Source: Gigaspora margarita (taxonomy: Eukaryota; Glomeromycota; Glomeromycetes; Diversisporales; Gigasporaceae). Taken from it: 64,000 nt of DNA. The translations under genes and the position numbers were made by a program. The notes beneath the pieces were generated by a model. The model saw only the letters and a list, made by a program, of their open reading frames with translations. It had not been told where the DNA came from and made no database searches. The DNA is taken from positions 706,042 through 770,041 of the forward strand of contig WTPW01000030.1 in NCBI GenBank assembly GCA_009809945.1, in the 5' to 3' direction. Shown one piece after another: positions 57,045 through 64,000 of this stretch (position 1 is its first letter; every line of letters starts with the position of its first letter).

Positions 57045-58961
57045 ATGATACCATTACCAAATGAATGCCTTATTAAAATATTAAGTAATTTTAAATCCAA
57101 TTATAGATGTTTATTTTCATGCCTTCTTGTAAATCGTAATTGGTGTAGAATTATTGTACCATTTTTATGGAGTGAACCAACCGAATATTTCAATGATAAA
57201 AGACTTATAAGAACATATCTTTTATTATTAAATGTTGAAGAACAAACTTTATTAATTCCTTTTGAAATTATTATTCCAAATTATCCAAAACCATTATTTG
57301 AATATACAAGATATGCTACATCCGTTGGTATCTATTTACATGATGGAGTAAAAAATTGGCTTAAAGAAGAAGGTTATGGTGAAGAAAGACGTAATTTAAT
57401 TTTTAATAATGATGATTATGATGATTATGATGATCATTGGCCTGTAAATACTGTTAAATGTTCTTTAATTGCATTATTTTTACGAACAAGTAAAAATCTT
57501 AAAATTTTAAGATTTGAAGGAATTATTTATGACAAAAAGATTTTTCAATATCTTTATGAAAATACCACAATTACTTATTTAGATTTTTATACTGATAATT
57601 TTGATTCTAGAGCATTAGAAATATTATTAGAAGTTCTTTGTAGAAATACTACACTTATTTCTTTAAATCTTTCTTATAATGAACTTAATACTAAGGGATG
57701 GAAAGCAATAGCAAAAGCTCTTTGCAAAAACGTTACTTTAACACATTTAGATCTTTCTTTTAATCAACTTAATTCTAAGGAAGGGAAAGCATTAACAAAA
57801 GCTCTTTGTATAAACACTACTTTGACTTCTTTAAATCTTTATCACAATTCATTTGATACTAAAGATGCAGAAATATTGGCAGAGATTCTTCGTAAAAATT
57901 CAACTTTAACTACTTTACATCTTGGTAGTAATTTATTTTATTCTGGAGGAATAAAAATCTTAGCAAAAGCTCTTCATATTAATTCTACTCTTACTTCTTT
58001 AAGTATTCCTTTAACTCAACTTGATTTTGAAGGAGGAAAAGCAATAGCCGAAGCTCTACGTGTAAATAATATTTTGACTTATTTAGATATTTCCAGTAAT
58101 CGACTTGGTTCTGATGGTGTAGAAGCAATAGCTGAGGCACTTTGTGAAAATATGGGTTTAACTACTTTAAATCTTGGAAATAATGATATTTGCTCTGAAG
58201 GAGCAAAGGCATTGGCAAAAGCACTTTGTATAAATCCTATTTTAACTTCTTTGAATCTTTCTAATAATCATCTTGGTTTTGAAGGAGGAAAGGCATTAGC
58301 TGAAGCTCTTTATAAGAACAATGCTTTAACTTTGTTAGATATTTATGACAATCAACTTGGTTTTGAAAGTACTGAGGCATTATCAGAAATGCTTAATAAA
58401 AATACCACTTTAAATACTTTAAATTTATGTACAAATATGATTGGTTCTAACGGGGTAAAGGCGATAGCTGAGGGTCTCTGCAAAAACACTACTTTGACTT
58501 CTTTGGATCTTTCCAATAATCAACTTGATTTTGAAGGAATAAAAGCATTGGCGGAGGCTCTTTATATAAATACTACTTTAACTGATTTAGACCTCGAATA
58601 TAATAAACTTAGTTCGGAAGGTGTGAAAATATTAGCAGATGCACTTTGCGAAAACAAGGTTTTAGTTACTTTAGATCTTAGTAGTAATCAAATTGGTTGT
58701 GAAGGAGCAAAGGCTTTAGCGAAAGTTCTTTATATGAATAATGCTCTAAAATTTTTAAATCTTTCTAATAATCAAATTGATTTTGAAGGGGGAAAAGCGT
58801 TAATAGAGGCACTTTGTAAAAATATTACTTTAATCTCTTTAGACCTTTGTGGTAATAAAATTAGTCAATACAATCAAACCAGATTAAAAAACATCCTTCG
58901 TACAAATACTATATTAGCATCTGTTCGTTTTTCTCCATTTAGTTTGCCTTCTCATAATTGA
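57045..58961 (+). CDS. F-box protein with RNI-type leucine-rich repeats, 638 aa
   Basis: A single uninterrupted frame. Residues 1-45 form an F-box-like domain (LPNECLIKILSNF...SCLLVNRNWC...VPFLW), the part that in SCF ubiquitin ligases binds Skp1. A linker follows with an Asp/Tyr run (DDYDDYDDH, encoded by GATGATTAT repeats near 57410-57432). From about residue 165 to 625 there are about 16 repeats of 28 residues, consensus LCKNTTLTSLDLSNNQLxxEGxKALAEA, the ribonuclease-inhibitor type of LRR that presumably binds the substrate. No signal peptide or membrane segment. The ATG follows an A-rich leader after an in-frame non-coding region, and starts at the F-box itself, as does the paralogue at 62771. 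The specific substrate is unknown. Such genes are greatly expanded in arbuscular mycorrhizal fungi. Confidence 0.92.
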   Translation: MIPLPNECLIKILSNFKSNYRCLFSCLLVNRNWCRIIVPFLWSEPTEYFNDKRLIRTYLLLLNVEEQTLLIPFEIIIPNYPKPLFEYTRYATSVGIYLHDGVKNWLKEEGYGEERRNLIFNNDDYDDYDDHWPVNTVKCSLIALFLRTSKNLKILRFEGIIYDKKIFQYLYENTTITYLDFYTDNFDSRALEILLEVLCRNTTLISLNLSYNELNTKGWKAIAKALCKNVTLTHLDLSFNQLNSKEGKALTKALCINTTLTSLNLYHNSFDTKDAEILAEILRKNSTLTTLHLGSNLFYSGGIKILAKALHINSTLTSLSIPLTQLDFEGGKAIAEALRVNNILTYLDISSNRLGSDGVEAIAEALCENMGLTTLNLGNNDICSEGAKALAKALCINPILTSLNLSNNHLGFEGGKALAEALYKNNALTLLDIYDNQLGFESTEALSEMLNKNTTLNTLNLCTNMIGSNGVKAIAEGLCKNTTLTSLDLSNNQLDFEGIKALAEALYINTTLTDLDLEYNKLSSEGVKILADALCENKVLVTLDLSSNQIGCEGAKALAKVLYMNNALKFLNLSNNQIDFEGGKALIEALCKNITLISLDLCGNKISQYNQTRLKNILRTNTILASVRFSPFSLPSHN

Positions 58962-61900
58962 TTCTAACAATTTAGATTATCACTTCAATTTTGCTGGGTG
59001 ATGGATTTTTATTATTTGGTTTATATTCGGTATTTGGGGGTTGTTTTTGAAAAAAAAATATTTTCCCAATAATTGTTCATAGTTACTTTTTCATATCTTT
59101 GTTTAAGTTTCCAATACATGAAATATTATAAAAATATATACATTTCACCTTTTTACTTTCATATATTTTTGTCTTCAACAATAATTGAACTTTCGTTTAT
59201 GATATGATATTCGTTTTCCACTAGTTATACCAAATTTATGCGTTAACTCTAATTGATCTCAAATGCTGCCATTTTCCAATTCCACATCATTGTCGTTTAT
59301 TGAATTTTAGCTGTGCTATCTATATCTTTAAAATCATCTCTGAATCGGACTATAGTAAAGATAATTTGATTAAATCTCGTGAATCGATTGATTTTTACAC
59401 TTTATATTGGAATTCTTACGAAACTTGACGTTTAATTCTTGGACAACTAATTAACTTCTTGCAATGATCGGGTGAAACTTTTTAAATTTTATTGAAGCTT
59501 ACAATATACAGAATATTTGTTTTATACATTTAAAATTAACTTTTATTTTGAATAAAAATGTGATTCTTGACATAACAATATTAAGTTTATTATAATTTTT
59601 TACTAATGTTGAGGTGAAATTACGAGACTATGATCGACCAAAGTTTTTGATTAGTCATTATGATTGATCGTTTGTTCGTCCGGTGTGGAAGTGGTGGCAA
59701 TCGACTAAGCGAATAAAATAATCTAACAACACCACTATCTAACTAAACCAATATCTAACAGTACGGCAAGACTCATGATCCTCGAATTGGTAGGCAGAAA
59801 GAGTCGTGGAAGATTTGGTCCGGGTCTCGAGGTTCGTTTAGGTCTTGCTGCGGCATGGTTAAGCGAAGCTAAGTATATCTTTGATTTCTTGTATATGGTT
59901 CTTCTTTAGTGGTTCTAACTCCACTCCACTTATATAATTCTTCTTTTATTTTAGGGTGCTCAGGTTGAAAAGGTTAAATACAATCATTAATATTATTAAC
60001 GATTGACACGTGATCAAGGGTGAAATTAGATTGATGCAGTGATTAATCGAACAATAGGGCGATTGATTGTTGGATAAATCGGGCAATCAAAGGGTTTAAT
60101 CGATGGATGTTTTTATATAAGAGATGATTAATTTTGATCTTTCTCTCTTTTAACTAGGCTATACAAAACTATCTGGAGTTCAAATGCGGGTTATGAAGTT
60201 ACAACTAACGACACGACTTTAAGACTGACGAATATTCGACGATATAGGGTAGGGTTAATAAGTGATTTTACTATGACAAATAGGTTTGAAATCAAGTGAA
60301 AACTTTTTAACACTTCTACTCTTATTTCGATGGTTAGAATTCAAATCTGAACTCTCCTTGAGTTTATCAAACTCGAACGCTTTGAGTTAAACTTTATTGA
60401 AACGACAAGGAAGGTATTATATACCGTTTCCCCTCTTAATAAATACATGATTTTAGACCAACTACGCTATCCCTATTGAATTCTCTCCTAACTCACGATG
60501 ACTTCACTATGACCTCATTCTTTTGGGGCGAATGTTAGAGGTGGTTTCCCAAGCCTCGAGGCGTAAGTGTCGTGAGTATGGTTGCGTCATTGATACCAGT
60601 ACTATAATTCATCGTGCCAGTACCATAATACTATCAGTGCCAAAGCTAGATTAAGTACATTGTTTGGCGAAAGGGGTGATAAACAAACATTGACAGCTAA
60701 ATGCCAAGGGCGCGAAAACTAGTTTGGACTATAGGGACGAAGTTACATGTGAAGAATCTATTGTTTACGAAAAGAGGAATAAACAAACATGAGCAACGAA
60801 ATGCCAAGGGCAGAAACTGGATTGTGGCCCTGACATGCAGTTGCCATATGTGCCTATACCGGAAATACTATCACGCTATTTGGGGTTATGCTGATCTCTA
60901 GTAACCATGACGTGATACTAGGAGAAATCATACGATGGTACGATATAACCAGCGGGAAAATTATCCTAAAACAAAATTAAAAAAAAAAAGACTTGAGGCA
61001 CAGCCCTTCACACCGGTCATTTCTTATTCTTTTATAATATTGATAACGCTTCAGATTAATTTACTGACTCGCTACATTCGAATTTTGTTGTTGTAATTAA
61101 TCATATTGATAAAAAAAAAATTCAGTGGTTAATAATATAAATTACGTAATTAACCATGGCGTGATCGATCATCATATCTAGTGAAATCAACTATTACTGT
61201 ATTAGTCGTTTTTTGTTATTCAATTAAAACTTTAAGACCGATTGCAATAACAATTAAAAGGGTCTTAATATCCTCTTTAGAAGGCGATTAATGTTTTATT
61301 ACTCATATATTTCCTTACAAATTTATATTTTGTTTGTCTAGAGTTTCGATCGTATAGTCAATTGTGCAACTTCAAGTTTCCATAAACTCGTGTAAGATCC
61401 ATTGAGGTATATTAGACAAATTAACGTTAAGAAAAATGTCAAGAAAAAAAAAACCTAATTATGACAAAAGTTATTTGATTATAGCTCTAGTTACCGGCTA
61501 CATTTGCATTTATTAATTCTGTTAAACCTCCCAAAAATGATATGAAAAGTGAATAGATTTTATATCAGTATTGAGATGTTATCATATTTAAAAATATTGT
61601 AAACTGTTAAATTATAGCGGAAACAAACTTAGTAGATTTTTAACAGATTTGACATGATAGGATCGATTTTGGGAAGTTAAAACACATATTTATCGATCAC
61701 AATTATTCGAAATGAAGTTTTGTTCAAATATGGTGTTGGACATTTTAATAACTTTTTAAATAATAATATTTTTTTTTAAAAAAAAACTTTCTATAATAAT
61801 ATTCTTTGACCCCAAAGAATATAGATTTGGTGAATGTTTTTAAAAAACCTTCTTATTAAGAAGTAATTTTAGTTTAAAAACTTTAATTTTATATTAATTT

Positions 61901-62770
61901 AAAAAATTTGGCTCTTTATTTTATTAAGATTTTGAGCTAATTACTAATAAATTTTACTTTATACGTATATATATATTTTTATTCGCACTCTCTCAGCGTC
62001 ATTAAATCATGTAATTTTTTAAAATTCAGCACTATTATATATGTCGTAGTCGGAAAATGGAATTTAAGTGGATTTAGAATTTCCTAGTTTAAATTAGGGT
62101 TAGGGTGAACATACGATATAATCAACACCACACCAAAAATGGGTTTTATATATACCGGTAAATTCCGAATCCACGTTTCCACTTACAAAATTCAGCGTTT
62201 CTAAATATATCCATATATAAATTTCGAATTTCAGTGACTAGATGTCTGCACCATAGTAAATCCATTTCACAATAGTTGAGTAGTTTCATTATTCGAATAA
62301 TTTATGCTTACTCATAATGCAAGTTATTCATAGGTCAAATGCAATAAACAGTTGCACAGAATCAGGCAAGATCCTGTGCAGGATTTCAACATACTTAAAT
62401 TAGCAAACTGCGTAATTCCAAATCAAAAAGTTTATGCGTGTACTGCGTAATAATTAGAAAATTCCAAGGTTTTGTCCAATGAATGAATAATTAGAATAGG
62501 AAAAAGGTCCTATATCAAATGTTTAGAGATTAATTTTAACCGAAAAATAACGGATTATTAATTTGCCATTATTGTTAGCATATTGATACGTATTAGTAAA
62601 ATATGTGATAACAATAACAACTTGTGTATTATAAATTAGAGTAGACATTATATCAATCTACGTAACAATTGTAATTTTCATTACGTATCTTGCTCAACGT
62701 TTCACTACATTTCATTTCAGCTATAAATCAGTTTAAAAAATCTTTAACGTTTGAATTAAAACTTTTGAAA
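58962..62770. other. Intergenic region between the two F-box genes
   Basis: No gene was recognised in 3.8 kb. CpG and GC are higher at 59640-60950 than elsewhere. This part has no ORF above 66 codons and could be an old LTR-like or other repeat (two TATA-like words, TTTATATAAG at 60112 and CTTATATAAT at 59928), but without partner sequence I cannot name it. At about 60662-60825 two imperfect direct copies about 98 bp apart contain AAACAAACAT and AAATGCCAAGGGC. The ORF 60701-60901 spans these and is probably not real. Near 62090 two TTAGGG units occur by chance. Confidence 0.5.
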
Positions 62771-64000
62771 ATGATATTATTACCAAATGAATGCTTTTTT
62801 AAAATATTTGACTACCTTAAAACTGATTACAGTTTATTTTCATGCCTTCTTGTAAATCGTCATTGGTGTAGACTTATTGTACCAATATTATGGAGTGAAC
62901 CAACCGATTGTTCTGTTGATAAAAGACTTATAAGAATATATCTTTTATCATTGAATGTTGAAGAACAAACTTTATTAATCCCTTTTAATATTATTCTTCC
63001 AAATTATTCAAAACCATTATTTGAATATGCAAGTTATACTAAATCTGTTGGTTTTTGTTTACATGATGGAGTAAAAAACTGGCTTAACGACGAAGGATAT
63101 ATTGATAATTATAAAAGAAATAGAAATGAACCTGTAAATGCTGTTAAATGTTCTTTAATTGCAATGTTCCTACGAACAAGTAAGAAATTAAAAATTTTAG
63201 AAATTAATGGAACTATTTGTAATAAAATGATATCTAATTATCTTTATAGAAACACTACTATTTCCTATTTAAATATTTGTACCAAAACAATAGAAGTAAT
63301 TGCAGAGATTTTATATAAAAATACCACTCTTATATCCTTAAACTTTTCTTATAACTTATTTAGTTCAAGGGAATGGGGAATAATGGCAGAAGCTCTTTGT
63401 AAGAATACTACTCTTACTCATTTAGACCTTTCTTTTAATCAATTACAATTTGATGAAGGGAAAGTATTAGCAAAGGCACTTAGTATAAACACTAAACTTA
63501 CTTTTTTAAATCTTCGTCATAATCTACTTGGTTCCGAAGGCGCAGTAGTATTAGCAAAAGCACTTTGTAAAAATCACACTTTAACTACTTTAGACCTTTA
63601 TAACAATATAATCGATTCTAGAGGTGTAAAAGCATTAGCGAAAGCTCTTCAAAAAAACACTACTTTGACTTCTTTAATCCTTTCTTATAATCAGTTTGAT
63701 TTTGAAGGAATAAGAGCTTTGGCAGATGCACTCTGCATAAACACTACACTGACATTTTTAGATATTTCAAGTAATGAACTTGATTTTAAAAGCGCCGAAG
63801 CTTTATCAGTGGCACTTTATAAAAACACTAATTTAACTACTTTAAACATTGGTGAGAATTGCATTGGCTATAACGGTGTAAAGGCATTAACAAAAGCCCT
63901 TTGCACAAACAAGACTTTAACTTTCTTAAATCTTTCTAATAATCAATTCGGTGTTAAAGAAGTGAAAGCGTTAACACAAATTCTTCGTTTAAACACTACT
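62771..64000 (+). CDS. F-box protein with RNI-type leucine-rich repeats, partial (at least 410 aa)
   Basis: The frame opens at the ATG at 62771 and stays open for 410 codons to the window edge, so the C terminus is not seen. The first 45 residues form an F-box (LPNECFFKIFDYL...SCLLVNRHWC...VPILW), closely similar to the gene at 57045. The middle (EEQTLLIPFNIILPNYSKPL, VGFCLHDGVKNWLNDEGY) is also shared, but the Asp/Tyr run is replaced by NYKRNRNEPVN. At least nine 28-residue LRR units follow (LCKNTTLTHLDLSFNQLQ, LCKNHTLTTLDLYNNII, and others). Same strand and 3.8 kb downstream of the paralogue, so a tandem duplicate. Role as for the first: SCF substrate adaptor by family. Confidence 0.9.
   Translation, partial: MILLPNECFFKIFDYLKTDYSLFSCLLVNRHWCRLIVPILWSEPTDCSVDKRLIRIYLLSLNVEEQTLLIPFNIILPNYSKPLFEYASYTKSVGFCLHDGVKNWLNDEGYIDNYKRNRNEPVNAVKCSLIAMFLRTSKKLKILEINGTICNKMISNYLYRNTTISYLNICTKTIEVIAEILYKNTTLISLNFSYNLFSSREWGIMAEALCKNTTLTHLDLSFNQLQFDEGKVLAKALSINTKLTFLNLRHNLLGSEGAVVLAKALCKNHTLTTLDLYNNIIDSRGVKALAKALQKNTTLTSLILSYNQFDFEGIRALADALCINTTLTFLDISSNELDFKSAEALSVALYKNTNLTTLNIGENCIGYNGVKALTKALCTNKTLTFLNLSNNQFGVKEVKALTQILRLNTT

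Noticed and set aside
60701-60901. 66-codon + ORF
   Set aside because: It overlaps an imperfect 98-bp direct repeat and has no family feature.
59640-60950. Solo LTR or other retroelement fragment between the F-box genes
   Set aside because: Composition and TATA-like words suggest it, but no matching end, partner LTR, polypurine tract or target duplication was found.
62092-62103. Telomere-like TTAGGG repeat
   Set aside because: Only two units, within single-copy-looking sequence; not a telomere or meaningful interstitial array.
1-64000. tRNA, rRNA and CRISPR
   Set aside because: I looked for GGTTCGAATCC-type B boxes, rRNA-like GC-rich blocks and regularly spaced short repeats. GGTTCAAATT words occur but without a paired stem or A box. 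The tandem arrays have no unique spacers.

Overview
This is a very AT-rich eukaryotic window, probably nuclear DNA of an arbuscular mycorrhizal fungus (Glomeromycotina, Rhizophagus/Gigaspora-like). The assignment is by inference. It rests on long F-box proteins with RNI-type 28-residue leucine-rich repeats, short introns, and transposase families that I recognise as greatly expanded in these fungi (an SGDG...NYFCLFC type, a hAT-like type with VMDNTVYFLDNKKGAIV, and TCSSCQ/KTCFECS zinc-binding proteins). No prokaryotic feature, tRNA, rRNA or CRISPR array was seen. There is one assembly gap (110 N) and four other ambiguous bases.

Host genes are few. There is one intact three-exon ELO-type fatty-acid elongase gene (47369-48509), with all four family motifs. 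An older, broken copy of it (16484-17624) lies in a 2.5-kb segmental duplication. There are two tandem F-box/LRR genes on the + strand: 57045-58961 is complete, and 62771-64000 is open to the window edge. A small unidentified host gene (minus strand, about 45558-45974) is split by a miniature transposon.

The rest is mobile DNA and its decay. 3060-3490 holds a hAT C-terminal relic. 4888-8819 is a TIR transposon carrying two convergent genes. 11980-14799 is a hAT-like transposase relic. 18455-24143 and 31033-40924 are two fossil Ty3/gypsy elements on opposite strands, both with unusual zinc-knuckle blocks after the protease and an extra ORF after the integrase. Around and inside these lie many miniature inverted-repeat elements: an AGGACCCC family with 8-bp target duplications (three copies), a 642/643-bp TCYCTTA family (TA target, two full copies plus one half element duplicated with the elongase), two TTAA-flanked elements, a TAA-flanked Tourist-like element, and a CAGGG family. 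Several are nested, which gives a relative order of insertion.

Other repeat structures are a 2-kb minisatellite (42590-44990) split by a TTAA element, 59-bp, 80-bp, 32-bp and 41-bp tandem repeats, long hairpins, and 9/10-bp arrays inside the gypsy LTRs. From about 54000 to 64000 the base composition is less extreme and CpG is visibly more frequent than in the first 45 kb.

I see no evidence of a defence system, gene cluster or other new pathway. The most unusual items are the two-gene convergent transposon, the extra modules of the gypsy family, and the elongase duplication, in which the broken copy has lost many CpG sites kept by the intact copy.
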